11,352 nt of DNA from Euperipatoides rowelli (GCA_003024985.2 PXIH01S0000645.1); one strand, 5' to 3'. Shown: positions 1 to 8,273, numbered from the stretch's first letter. The notes: generated from the letters alone by a model not told the origin. Translations and numbers: made by a program.

Positions 1-2
1 GA

Positions 3-27
3 AAATGGCGATTCTCAATCGCCATTT
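3..27. repeat. Perfect 11-bp hairpin with 3-nt loop
   Basis: AAATGGCGATT (3-13) is followed by CTC and then its exact reverse complement AATCGCCATTT (17-27). Each arm carries ATGGCGATT, which is close to the YY1-type core AANATGGCGNC, so the palindrome presents that core on both strands. It could be a terminus of a larger inverted repeat cut by the window edge, a short cruciform, or chance. The structure is seen directly; any function is unknown. Confidence 0.8.
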
Positions 28-1240
28 GAGTGGAAAGGGTTAAATATGCGTGCTGCCCGTGTTGTGTGAAAGTTACATGTATTGAAAACAAAGGATTTAT
101 TAATATAGTATATATGGAAGAAGTTAGCATGCTTGTGTAAAATCACGATTGAAGCACTGAAATTGAAAATTTTTAAAACGGTAATTACTTTATAAATAAC
201 CCTTATACTGTATATAGTATATAAAATATATGTGGAAAAACGCCTGTAGCATTTTTACACAAAAAAATTTTAATATATTTTTAATTATTACTAGTCAAAT
301 CCTCATTTAAAAATATCCTAAAATAGTTCCAATAGTCAAATTTCAATTTTTTGAAATTTTAATTTTTATGTACAGTACCTTTAAAATTCTATAGTAAATT
401 AAGGACTATCTTTCATCAATTTATTAAATTATTGTCATTTAAGTATCTTTCTATTGCCAAAAAAAAAAAACATTCCAAGAATTTTGCTTGTGAAATAAAT
501 TGTTTTTAATGAAGTCAAAACCTGTACAGTAACATTTATACAGTATATCTGAATAAATTAGGCTTCAAAGTAGGACTAGCCATTTTTTCTTCTGTTAAAC
601 GATAAAGTTTTTTTAGTTTCCCCCCCTAATAATATTGTTATTGATTTTCACTACTGTATTCACTCTTTTATCTAGTTTTGCATTCAAACTTAAGATGTAA
701 TTTTTATTAAAGATCTGCTATGGAAATTTTGAGTTTGACACTATTGAAAATCCCGAAACTGTTTACAGTAGTAATTGTACAGTATATAAATCCTTTTTAA
801 ACTTAGCCTAGTCATTGTTTTCAAGTCTATTTTTATTTTAATATTCCGGGTGTTTTTCTCTTGATTTTCATTGGTAAAATAATTCAGTTTTATTCATAAT
901 ATTTAAATCAGGTAAATTAAATATTCAAGTAATTTAAATTTTCATAAAAATACCAAGTTCAATTTTCCCGTACTCCTTGAATTTCAGTCAGCCCATACTT
1001 TGCCTCCAACTGATGAATTTTGATCGTTCACTTATGGAACATTGCCTGTGATATCATTTGAAAAGCGTAATCTGCATTTGCTCCACTTTTTGTCCCTAGC
1101 TCTTTTTTTTTACATTAAAACCCTAAGCAACAAGTGTAGATACTGTAGATATACTGTACATGGTATTACTTTAATCATGTAAATTATTTTTAAACCCAAT
1201 GTTTAATTTTTTTGATAATATTTTTATGTTTTGATTCTAA

Positions 1241-1299
1241 AAATATTGCTCAAGATGTTAGTTATAGTTTATTCATATTTTGCGTAAATATTGCTCAAG
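1241..1299 (+). repeat. 14-bp direct repeat, 45-bp spacing
   Basis: AAATATTGCTCAAG occurs at 1241-1254 and again at 1286-1299. A 13-bp inverted copy (CTTGAGCAATATT) lies at 2546-2558. Three exact copies of a mixed-composition 13-mer within 1.3 kb are unlikely by chance, but there is no larger shared context to identify an element. Confidence 0.55.
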
Positions 1300-1901
1300 T
1301 GATTGGTTTTGTGTGATCATATATTATTTCATATATACTTTGTATGCAAATTTGCATAATACGACAGAAATTTTCTTTTGTATTTTCTTGGACCCTGCTG
1401 ATGTCTTTTATCTTTTAACAAAGAAGTCTGTGGTAAAACTGCCAATCACACATATACATTGCTCATCTTATTCCCCCTCAGACCACCTGAAATTTTGGCT
1501 GGGATATTTGTTTGTCTGAAGTAAAGTGGTTCTTTTGATAAATTTAATTGGATCATTGATACAAGAAATTAGTACTGCTGACCGTTTTACCCTAAAATTT
1601 GGCCGGCTGTCCAATAATATTTGAAAATTCGAAGTGAGAAAATTTGATGTAAATTACAAATTTTGAATGACAACTGTTTTCCTTTGGAGAATGATTTTTT
1701 TACATTTTATTCGAGACTAATGTTCCTGTGATACTGAACAGATCTCAAGAACAATATCAATTCAGATGTAATCCTTAAAATATCAAGCTTAAAGTCTAAG
1801 CTAATTGGATATAGAAGAACAGCTTAGTGAAGAAACATACTGTAGATATTTCGAGCCCGATACAGTTTAAATCATATTAGTAAAAACAGAAGAAATTTTA
1901 G

Positions 1902-2110
1902 TAAATATGCTGCACCATTCTACCTCAGCTGAATATTGCCTTATGGTCATGATAGCAATTGAATGGATGATGGAATCGGAAGACTATCATGAAGCTCATC
2001 TTAATGAAATCCAACCTCCCAGAATCATCACAGTATGGGCTATCTATAATGAAATGCGGGAAGCTCGTTTACAAACCACCAGTCTACTTCAGCTATCCAT
2101 GAACTTTTAA
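1902..2110 (+). CDS. Candidate exon or decayed coding fragment, unrecognised
   Basis: This is the only stretch that looks at all protein-like. G+C is about 40-42% against about 28% on either side, and the frame is open from 1871 to a TAA at 2108-2110. From the ATG at 1907 it encodes 67 residues of balanced composition, with three Trp or Trp-Met clusters, an acidic run (MESEDYHEAHLNE) and NEMREARLQ. A TTTTAG acceptor-like site ends at 1901, so it could be a terminal exon spliced just before the ATG. I recognise no domain or family. There is no visible polyadenylation signal directly after the stop, and no partner exon can be named. It may equally be a fragment of an old repeat or a transposon open reading frame. 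The start was chosen from the acceptor-like site and the composition change, not from homology. Confidence 0.2.
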
Positions 2111-2244
2111 AAATTTCATATTTAATCCTGCTTCGCAATAACTTTTAACTAAACCAGAATGATTTTTACCTCCGTTTAATTCTGCCAACCTAGATGTTAA
2201 TGTTCTTTTTTAGTTTATAATAAAAGCAGAAAGATTTTATTTGC

Positions 2245-2278
2245 ATTTTTGTGGTATCTCGATCCTTCCTTAATCGTG
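2245..2278 (+). repeat. Diverged repeat, copy 1 (partner at 3067-3100)
   Basis: It begins ATTTTTGTGGTATC, which is identical in both copies, and continues with matching sequence to give about 29 of 34 positions identical. Weaker similarity seems to run on for some 60-100 bases (shared TTACA..ATACT and AAGTC words). Four of the five mismatches are transitions. This is probably two old copies of a dispersed repeat or an old local duplication. Confidence 0.5.
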
Positions 2279-3066
2279 ATTTTATTTACAAACATACTCA
2301 TTTTTCTTTGTATAAAAGTCATAAAAAATTTAATAATTTGTTACACTGCATCATGTATTGCATCTCATTTTCACATGCACTTTTTATGCACTTCTTCGAT
2401 ACTCTGCAGTCTACATTTCAATATAATCCTTCTGGACTTGATTTCTTCCGCTACCATTTTGATCTTCTCGTGGAAATTTTAGCCTACTCTCCAATAGAGT
2501 CCTGGACCCTCTATTTCCATTAAAAATTCATAAGAAGTTTTTTATCTTGAGCAATATTAATAAAGTGTTTTGTGTTTTATATTTTTTGTTAGCTAGGGGT
2601 ATTTTAATTTTAATACTTAGATACAGTATGTATTATAATTGATGGTCAATTTTTATTTATTTTTAATCAGGAACAGCCCTTTTCACTGTTAAATTTTTTT
2701 TTCTTCTCGAGCAAAAGCAGATATTAAAAACTCAGAATTTCTCATTAATAGAATTTTATCATTGTTATATTATAGTTTAAAGAATATATTTTGTAATTTT
2801 AAAATTAACATTTTTTTATGACATAGTTTTATTTTTAATTTTAATAAATGTTGTATTAATGATGTCATAGTCGTTTGTGCCCGTAGTCATCTTTATTCTT
2901 TTCCTGCATTTTACATTTTATTCGAATCATTAACCTTTATTCATCTCTGTTAACATTGTTAGTGCTGTTGTAACACCTTTAGGCTCTGTTCTTATTCATA
3001 TTAGGTACGTGTACAGTAGGTTATTAATGTGCCCTTTGCATTTGATATAGAAGTACCCATATTCCA

Positions 3067-3100
3067 ATTTTTGTGGTATCACAATTCTTCCTCAATCATG
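3067..3100 (+). repeat. Diverged repeat, copy 2 (partner at 2245-2278)
   Basis: Same orientation as copy 1, 822 bases downstream. It starts with the same 14 bases and shares TTCCT.AATC.TG further on. At two sites where copy 1 has CG this copy has CA, which is compatible with CpG decay. Confidence 0.5.
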
Positions 3101-3891
3101 TTTTGTCGTTACACAATATACTTTGCATTTATTTACAAGTCCCCATTGTTTGTTTTTACTGTACAGTATATGTATTTTTATTTAAGATGGATCCTCAAAT
3201 TCTCTATCTCTTTGTTCCAGTCATTTCAGTACTTCGCAAGTTAAATTTTTATTAGATAGAATAGGGGTTATTTATTTCATTCACAATCATCTTTAGCTAG
3301 ATAGAATGTTAGATTTTATTTCAAGTCGGTAATTCTAACTTTTCCTGGTTACGATCGTACAGACCTTGGTGGGGACTCGTCCTGTAAATCCACAGTCTGC
3401 TCCTGGTGCCTAGAGATTTTGCAGAGTTGAAAACTTGAAATAAGGTAGGAATTGTCCCTTGCTACAATTCATAATTATTCTGAAGAGGTTAATGGTTCTA
3501 TAATATGACTGTCTGCATATTCATAGTAATTATGAATGTATGTTTTTTTTTTGGGAATGATAATTTTTTTGCTTTTACTTTCTAACACATATTCACAAAT
3601 TTTTGAATTTGCGTTTGAGATTTTAAAATTTCTACTAAAATGCTCTTCAATACAGTAATCATAAACCTTCTTTAACACATTAATTTTATTTAATGTAATT
3701 TTCCTTCTAACAAAATTAAATTGTTCCTCTTTTCTTTAAGACAAAACAATACATTATTCATCGTACAGTTCCGGTGGCTGTTGGCTGCTATATATAAGGG
3801 GATCAGGTTTGATTCCTGGGCAGCCCCGGTGCTGAGGGATGACAGAATTTTCTTTCATCGTCGTACAGAACCGGGGAATTTTTCTTGTAGG

Positions 3892-3918
3892 TTTATCTAA
3901 AATAGAATTTTAGATAAA
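3892..3918. repeat. Perfect 12-bp hairpin inside the type D SINE
   Basis: TTTATCTAAAAT (3892-3903), loop AGA, then the exact reverse complement ATTTTAGATAAA (3907-3918). In the element's RNA this would form a stem with a 3-nt loop. Confidence 0.8.
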
Positions 3919-4070
3919 GAATTTTCACTCAAGAATTGGAATTATGACGGACCAGGAATGGACATATTGAATAATCATCACTATTGTATCCTGTATAGAA
4001 GATTGTATAGAATACATTGTACTGTATATATTGTAAATAAACTGGAAGTTTCACCCTTCAGAGTGAAACA

Positions 4071-4094
4071 TTTTTTTTTTTTAAAAAAAAAAAA
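4071..4094. repeat. T12A12 palindrome
   Basis: Twelve T are followed directly by twelve A, at the 3' end of the type D retroposon. Similar T-then-A junctions occur at 6134-6151 (T11A7) and 8255-8274 (T12A8), the latter at the 3' end of another SINE just before its target-site duplication. A poly(A) tail preceded by poly(T) is an unusual retroposon tail. Confidence 0.85.
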
Positions 4095-4106
4095 TAATTT
4101 ATTCAT

Positions 4107-4364
4107 ATTAAAATGCACTCAAAAATTAGATTTCCTTTATTTCAGACAAAATGCAGAAAACAATTTACTGTACTCAAAATTTTTAATAGATTCCCATAAT
4201 AATGCAATACTGCTTTCATGATATCACTGTCATTTTCTTTCTTCAAAGAATAATAGAATACAGTAAATAAATTATGTTATTATAAATAAGATACAATATA
4301 CTGTTTTAATCAACTTATTATCAACACTGTATTTAAAAAAGTGCGACAACACTGAAATTCAACT
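4107..4364. other. Short AT-rich spacer between SINE and MITE
   Basis: No gene or clear repeat. It contains an acceptor-like CCTTTATTTCAG at about 4134-4145 and TACWGTA heptamers at about 4168 and 4259. The open frame that runs through here (3958-4221) starts inside the SINE and is not convincing. Confidence 0.6.
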
Positions 4365-5040
4365 TACATTAGAATGCAGAGCAAGGGCGCATGCTCTCAT
4401 TTGTTTGGGGTGAAATAAGGGGGAGGGGCGCTCTGTTCGGCTCCTTGCTAGTGAACCATAGATTTACCACAATGCATTGCTAAACTGAACAGGCGCTCTT
4501 CTTTGGATATAATCATAATTCCTTAAAAAAGATTTTTTCAAAACGGCGCCCTTACTTTGACATGCTTGGCCAAACCTAAGGAAATTGGCTGGTACACACT
4601 GAAACATGATGTCACACATCAATAAAGGTTGGCTGATATATGTTCCAAGTAAGAGCGCCATCTAAGTTAAAACTTTCACTTTTTAATTTCCAGGCCTCTT
4701 TCATTCTGTTTATGAGGATTCCAGGTTATTCACAGAAGCTATATTTACAGTATCTAGATGACGGAAAACACATAAAAAATGATGTCACAGCATAATAATG
4801 TCAGATGGTGACATGGAAATTTTTACATGACTCTCTTGTATGGATACAATGTCCTGAACCTTAGATGAGGTAAAATGAAGCAAAAATCTAGGGTGCGCTC
4901 TTGGATGGATACTCCTTGGATTTCTTTGTGTTAAAAAAGTCAAAGTTCAGTGATGGTGCTTTTCTTCGGCGATGGTGCTATATACCTATGTTTTTCCAAG
5001 AAATAAGGGGTGGGGCGCTCTTGGTCGGCATTCTACGGTA
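4365..5040. mobile_element. MITE-like DNA transposon with terminal inverted repeats
   Basis: The left end (TA, then AGAATGC.GAGCAAGGGCGC from 4371) matches the reverse complement of the right end (GCGCTCTTGGTCGGCATTCT, then ACGGTA to 5040) at about 21 of 26 positions. TA bounds both ends, as expected for a TA target duplication. A second left end at 8810 confirms the terminus. The element is about 670 bp and has no plausible transposase frame, so it would be non-autonomous. Inside, a GGCGCTCTT-type unit recurs in direct orientation near 4428, 4492, 4545, 4894 and 5014, and inverted near 4379 and 4652. AATGATGTCACA-like words recur near 4605 and 4779. The 65-codon minus-strand frame at 4464-4661 is a product of these repeats. 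TA targets suggest Tc1/mariner-like mobilisation, but the superfamily is not proven. Confidence 0.65.
4545..4659. repeat. Inverted repeat inside the MITE
   Basis: The arm 4545-4577 (starting GGCGCCCTTACTT, ending CCAAACCT) is complementary to 4626-4659 (starting AGGTTGGC, ending AAGTAAGAGCGCC) at roughly three quarters of positions, with about 48 bases between. It gives the left half of the element its own fold-back, separate from the terminal repeats. Confidence 0.55.
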
Positions 5041-6317
5041 TTAGTCTGGCTGTGTGAGTTCTTTAAATTAGATTATATCCATTTTCTTTAAACTGAAATA
5101 CTGCACTGTATTAAAAATTACGATATACTACTGTATTTTAGTTTAAACTTGCTAGTTGTGCAAACTTCAACTTTAAAGAGGAATTGAGAAAGTGTTTCAA
5201 CCAATGGTATGCTGAGATGGTCAGCAAAGAACTTAAAAAAGGTAAAGACATTTCTACAATTAACATGGACTTGAAACTAAATCGTTTAAAAACAATATAA
5301 TCAGCATTGCTTGTACATACCTCCAGTGAAATTAAAAAAAAAACCCTGATTTAAGGCTTTATTCAATGATATACAGTAAAAAAAAAAGCCATTGAAGAAT
5401 TTGAAATGTAAATCTATTTCCCATTTTTTTAATTTTTTAATAAATGCAGTACTTTTATAGTAAATACTGTACTTAATTTAAAAATAGAAAATAAATGACA
5501 TGTTTTTGAATTTTTATTTCATTAAAAAAGTTAAATGTACACTTTATTAAAAATTAAAGATTTATCACTTTGAATGTTTTTAATGAGTTGCAAAGCTTTA
5601 TTTTTGTGACCATATGACTGCCGCGAAACTCGCCAAAAAATTCATATTATACAGTAAATGGTATAATACTGTCTAGTATCTACAGTATCTATTTAAACAG
5701 AATATACTGTACCTGTAGTTTGTATATTTTAGAATGAATATACTGTTTACTGTCTTTATATACAGTAATTGGATATTATTTTGATCTACATCTCTATATT
5801 TACAGTATAGACAATTTATTTAGTCTGGTTACATACACTATACATGGGAAATTATACAGATAGCCATTTTGTATAAACTACAGTATCTACGAATAAAATG
5901 GGAAATATTCCCATCTCAGTCCATTGTTAGAATTAGCCTTGGTGTTTGGTTTCTTTGATTTGATTTCTAATCCAAAACTTCACCAAAGAGGGCATTATTA
6001 CAGTTTCTTTGTTGCATGTTCGTTGAATGGAATATGGATATTATTTCTGGAAACGTTAACTGTTTATAGTCAAGATGTCAGAAACATCAACATTTTACAG
6101 TGTGAAACAAGTTTTTAATTTTTTTCATAAAACTTTTTTTTTTTAAAAAAATATGTTCCCTTCTAACGAGGGGTGGAATGACAGTACTTTTATTTACATT
6201 TTTGTAAGGTTACAATAAATCATAGAAAAATCTGTAATCATTCAGTTTACAGGATTGATATTATAATTCTGAGGAAAGACCAATTTCAGCATATAATCGT
6301 AGAATCCGGGGAATGAA
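5041..6317. other. AT-rich spacer with TACWGTA cluster
   Basis: No gene seen. Six exact TACAGTA/TACTGTA heptamers lie between 5650 and 5885 (5650, 5681, 5705, 5761, 5801, 5879), the densest cluster in the window. The 5919-6118 stretch follows an acceptor-like CCCATCTCAG and is open for about 65 codons with fairly mixed composition (starting LELALVFGFFDL), but I recognise nothing in it and do not call it an exon. A T11A7 junction lies at 6134-6151. Confidence 0.6.
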
Positions 6318-6400
6318 GGTTTCCACAGATTTGAACCGGTGGCAAGCTTAGCTCCGTAGCGCTGAGTACAGTCTGTTATCCACTCGACTATCCCGATGGG
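6318..6400 (-). mobile_element. Decayed tRNA-like segment (SINE head or tRNA pseudogene)
   Basis: On the minus strand a box A TAGTCGAGTGGAT (6390-6378) is followed by a box B GGTTCAAATCT (6337-6327), with starts 53 nt apart. That spacing suits a tRNA with a longer variable arm, or a small insertion. The predicted acceptor strands do not pair, so it is not an intact tRNA gene. Sequence beyond box B continues as TGTGGAAACCTTCATTCCCCGG, a GC-rich stretch that may be the start of a SINE body. I could not delimit the far end or find target-site duplications. Confidence 0.5.
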
Positions 6401-7173
6401 GTGTCTTTATTAGTAATTTTACCTGCTGTCAAAGTATTGAGTGGAAAATGGACAACATTCTACCATCTTGTAATTATTAATAATTAATATAATAATGAGC
6501 ATTTCATTTGGATATTTTGGGATTGAACACTTATTTACTAGGCCTACAATGTGTAATAGTAACCTTTTAAATAAAACATAAGTTTTGTCAGTAAACATTA
6601 TTTTTGTTTTCCCTGAAAACTAGGACAGCTGGAATCGTTACCCTTTTTCACTCACCCATTCATATACTGTAATATACAGTATATATCATATTTAGATAAA
6701 TACAACAATACATAAACACCACAATATTTATTGTTTTCAAGAAATGAACTTGACAAATAGATGAATTTATTTTTATTTTATTCACTCTTTTTAAATAGCC
6801 TATACAAATATTAATTTGCACTAACAAAAACATTTCACAACATTCCTCTTACAGTATGTCTTTGGTTAGATGTTGCGAACTTTTTCTGAGAAGCTTTTTT
6901 GTTTTATTTTATTTATTTTAGTTTAGTTGGAAGTACAATATGTCAGCATTAAGTAATGTGCAAAAACTAAAAGTTTTACACGCTTCCTTATCTTAAATAT
7001 ACTGTAATAGATTCAATTTCTGTTTTGGGTGTTTTTTTTTTTTTTCAAATTTATTTGGTTAGAATATTTTAATTATGCCTGCAGTAATCATATAGTCTTC
7101 ATAACAATTTAGTTTAAATTGTCTTTTAGAAATTTTAAAATAAATATATCATTTGACAATGAATTGTTGGGAA
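6401..7173. other. AT-rich non-coding stretch
   Basis: No gene seen. It contains a 10-bp perfect inverted repeat at 6662-6684 built from TACTGTA and TACAGTA, a T14 run at 7032-7045, and at 7128-7157 a segment (AGAAATTTTAAAA through ATATATCATTTGAC) that recurs at 8359-8384. Confidence 0.65.
6662..6684. repeat. 10-bp inverted repeat of TACTGTA/TACAGTA
   Basis: ATATACTGTA (6662-6671), loop ATA, then TACAGTATAT (6675-6684), its exact reverse complement. Two opposed heptamers form the arms. Confidence 0.8.
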
Positions 7174-7257
7174 ATTTTCATGGCACAGAGGTTAAGGTGG
7201 TTGCCTGGAAGGCAGGACATCCCCGGTTCAAATCCCAGGATGTCCTGCCTTTTTTTT
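7174..7257 (+). mobile_element. tRNA-like segment with class I box spacing
   Basis: Box A TGGCACAGAGGT (7181-7192) and a perfect box B GGTTCAAATCC (7225-7235) start 44 nt apart, the spacing of an ordinary tRNA. The region TTGC, loop CTGGAAG, GCAG reads as an anticodon arm with GGA (Ser-like), but its stem is only about 4 bp. The 5' flank does not pair with the 3' side as an acceptor stem. The T-arm has instead become part of a 14-bp hairpin (7209-7251), followed by T-rich sequence that could end polymerase III transcription. I read it as a tRNA-derived retroposon head or tRNA pseudogene rather than a working tRNA gene. Confidence 0.5.
7209..7251. repeat. Perfect 14-bp hairpin around a box B, then T-run
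   Basis: AAGGCAGGACATCC (7209-7222) is exactly complementary to GGATGTCCTGCCTT (7238-7251). The 15-nt loop between them carries the box B GGTTCAAATCC. A run of T follows from 7250. The stem is GC-rich in an AT-rich setting. Confidence 0.85.
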
Positions 7258-7520
7258 CTGGGTAAAATTAATTTCTATGTATGTTCTTAGAACATTTTCA
7301 GCCGGTGCTGGCATGGTTGAATACATGCTGGCATTGGCAGGCTTCAGTCACCAAATTATGCAAATCTGAATAACCAACTTAATATAAATATATATTCAGT
7401 TAATTTAAATTTATTATTAAATGCTATTTTGAAATTTATTTTTATAAAAAAAATAAAAATTTAACAATATTTAATTTATCAATTTTCTTAAATAAAATCT
7501 ATGTTTATTATTAGCCACTA
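7258..7520. other. Short non-coding spacer
   Basis: No gene. TGCTGGCAT occurs twice close together (about 7306 and 7326), and the rest is A/T-rich sequence running into the SINE at 7521. The body following the tRNA-like segment at 7174 may lie here, but I cannot delimit it. Confidence 0.5.
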
Positions 7521-7833
7521 GGGGTGGTGGTGAAGTGGGTTGAGCTGCGCTGCCCTGGTGCTCCTTGAAGTCGGCACGAGCCAAGTTTAAGTGCTCGACT
7601 GCTGTCCGACCCGAAATCCCAAATGTCTTTCTTTCTGAAAGACTGGGAGAGTAGGGTTCTTTTCATCCAGTCAGAATTAATTTCGGACTATGCATCCTCG
7701 AGATAGAAAATAGTAAAGAAGAATAATGGTTGACCTTTGAACTGTATGCGGATTATGCATCATTGTTGTATCCAATATCGACTTCATGTAAAACTTGTAT
7801 ATAGTATAAATAAATATATTTAAAAAAAAAAAA
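7521..7833 (+). mobile_element. tRNA-derived SINE, copy A, poly(A) tail
   Basis: Full-length-looking copy. Box A TGGTGAAGTGGG lies at 7528-7539. Box B is decayed (AGTTTAAGTGC, 7584-7594, where copy C has GGTTCGAGGCT). A conserved body from CTGTCCGA to TGCAT (about 7602-7695) includes the invariant hairpin at 7625-7643. A tail with TTGTATCC (7766) and ATAAATAAA ends in A12-A13. It encodes no protein. Target-site duplications are not clear; only ACTAG is shared on the two sides. It belongs to the same family as the copies at 7941 (plus) and 8773 (minus). Confidence 0.75.
7625..7643. repeat. Invariant SINE core hairpin
   Basis: GTCTTTCTTTCTGAAAGAC forms a perfect 7-bp stem (GTCTTTC/GAAAGAC) with a TTTCT loop. 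The identical 19 bases occur in all three copies: here, at 8007-8025, and on the minus strand at 8659-8677, although the sequence around them has diverged. This marks the core of the family. Confidence 0.85.
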
Positions 7834-7923
7834 CTAGACAAAATAGCATACACTTTAATGACATATATTTTTGTTGTTGTTGTAAAGAACTCTTTAATAG
7901 GAACTCATTGCTTTTACCAATAC

Positions 7924-7940
7924 AGTAGTACTATATGGCA
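7924..7940 (+). repeat. Left target-site duplication of SINE copy B
   Basis: AGTAGTACTATATGGCA, paired with AGTAGTACTATGGCA at 8274-8288. The right copy directly follows the element's A8 tail, as it should. Confidence 0.75.
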
Positions 7941-8273
7941 CTGTGCTACTTTGTGTCGGCGCGAGGCAAATTCAAGGCTCATGCTGTCCGATTTGAAATG
8001 GCAATTGTCTTTCTTTCTGAAAGACAGGGAGAATAGGGTTATATTAAACCAGTTAGAATGAATTTCGGACTTTGCATTGAGAAGATATGGAAATATGATG
8101 ATTATACAGTATAAGAAGAATGATGGTCGACTCTGGAAAATGAACACAACTTACGCAACACTTTTGTATCCGGGAACGACTGCATGTTAATTTGCAAATA
8201 TATAATGTAAATAAAAGTACTTGTTTCTCTCAAGTTAGGGGGAAACACTATATATTTTTTTTTTTTAAAAAAA
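7941..8273 (+). mobile_element. SINE copy B, 5'-truncated, with target-site duplication
   Basis: The body matches copy A from about CTGTGCTAC onward. Box A is missing, and box B is decayed to AATTCAAGGCT. The core CTGTCCGA...TTTGCAT lies at about 7984-8077 with the invariant hairpin at 8007-8025. The tail has TTGTATCC (8164-8171) and AAATAAA (8209-8215) and ends in T12A8. The flanks AGTAGTACTATATGGCA (7924-7940) and AGTAGTACTATGGCA (8274-8288) differ only by a 2-bp AT unit and are good target-site duplications. They fix both ends and show that this copy inserted already 5'-truncated, as expected from LINE-type reverse transcription. Confidence 0.8.

Larger units (their letters stand above)
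1..1870. other. AT-rich non-coding stretch
   Basis: I see no gene here. The sequence is T-rich on the plus strand, with an A12 run at 459-470, several T8-T9 runs, and about nine copies of the heptamer TACTGTA/TACAGTA, for example at 206, 371, 525, 539, 652, 1141 and 1152. Every frame is broken within about 80 codons. The longest open stretch (1280-1519) translates to a Cys/Tyr/Phe/Ile-rich string of the kind T-rich DNA gives by chance. A splice-acceptor-like TTGAATTTCAG lies at 977-987 and a donor-like CAG|GTAAAT near 909-918, but nothing between or after them supports an exon. Confidence 0.7.
2111..3753. other. AT-rich, T-biased non-coding stretch
   Basis: I see no gene. Open frames at 2249-2523 and 3029-3255 overlap one another in different frames and encode Phe/Ile/Tyr/Cys-rich strings typical of T-rich DNA. 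The stretch contains a diverged duplicated segment (2245 and 3067) and an isolated GC-richer patch at about 3345-3420. That patch includes CGTACAG, a word also found twice in the retroposon just downstream, but I could not extend it into a recognisable element. Confidence 0.65.
3762..4098 (+). mobile_element. tRNA-derived SINE (type D), T12A12 tail
   Basis: The head looks tRNA-derived. A degenerate box A starts at 3775 (TGGCTGTTGGCT), and a box B GGTTTGATTCC at 3806-3816 sits in a plausible T-arm (TCAGG, 7-nt loop, CCTGG). A GC-rich body follows, with CGTCGTACAGAACCGGGG near 3858, then a perfect 12-bp hairpin (3892-3918). The 3' part from TTGTATCC (3984) to AAATAAA (4035-4041) resembles the tails of the SINE copies at 7521 and 7941. 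It ends in T12A12. A short TTATTCAT occurs on both sides (3754-3761 and 4099-4106) and may be the target-site duplication, but 8 bp in AT-rich DNA is weak. It encodes no protein; such elements move using the machinery of a partner LINE. Confidence 0.6.

Noticed and set aside
977-1026. TTGAATTTCAG followed by a short open frame (SAHTLPPTDEF) to a stop, as a terminal exon
   Set aside because: Only about 11 codons, with no polyadenylation context or upstream exon; acceptor-like words are common in this DNA.
1280-1519. 79-codon open frame
   Set aside because: Cys/Tyr/Ile/Phe-rich composition typical of T-rich DNA, no domain, and no composition change at its ends.
2249-2523. Two overlapping open frames with membrane-like hydrophobic stretches
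   Set aside because: They overlap in different frames, hydrophobicity follows from T-rich codons, and the region is a diverged repeat.
3029-3255. Overlapping aromatic-rich open frames
   Set aside because: Same reasons; they include the second copy of the diverged repeat.
4464-4661. 65-codon minus-strand frame
   Set aside because: Lies wholly inside the MITE and spans its internal inverted repeat; no transposase-like motif.
5650-5885. Regularly spaced TACAGTA copies as a CRISPR array or satellite
   Set aside because: Spacings are irregular and the repeated word is only 7 bases; no longer repeat unit exists.
5919-6118. Acceptor-like CCCATCTCAG followed by a 65-codon open frame
   Set aside because: Composition is more mixed than most frames here, but there is no composition step, no recognisable motif and no partner exon.
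6318-6400. Functional minus-strand tRNA
   Set aside because: The predicted acceptor strands ATCGGGA and GAAACCT do not pair, and the T-stem is broken.
7209-7257. Stem-loop followed by T-run, resembling a bacterial rho-independent terminator
   Set aside because: The loop contains a polymerase III box B and the setting is clearly eukaryotic non-coding DNA, so a bacterial terminator does not apply.
7174-7257. Functional tRNA-Ser(GGA) gene
   Set aside because: Box spacing fits, but the acceptor stem does not form, the anticodon stem is short and the T-stem has two mismatches. A decayed or retroposed tRNA sequence is more likely.
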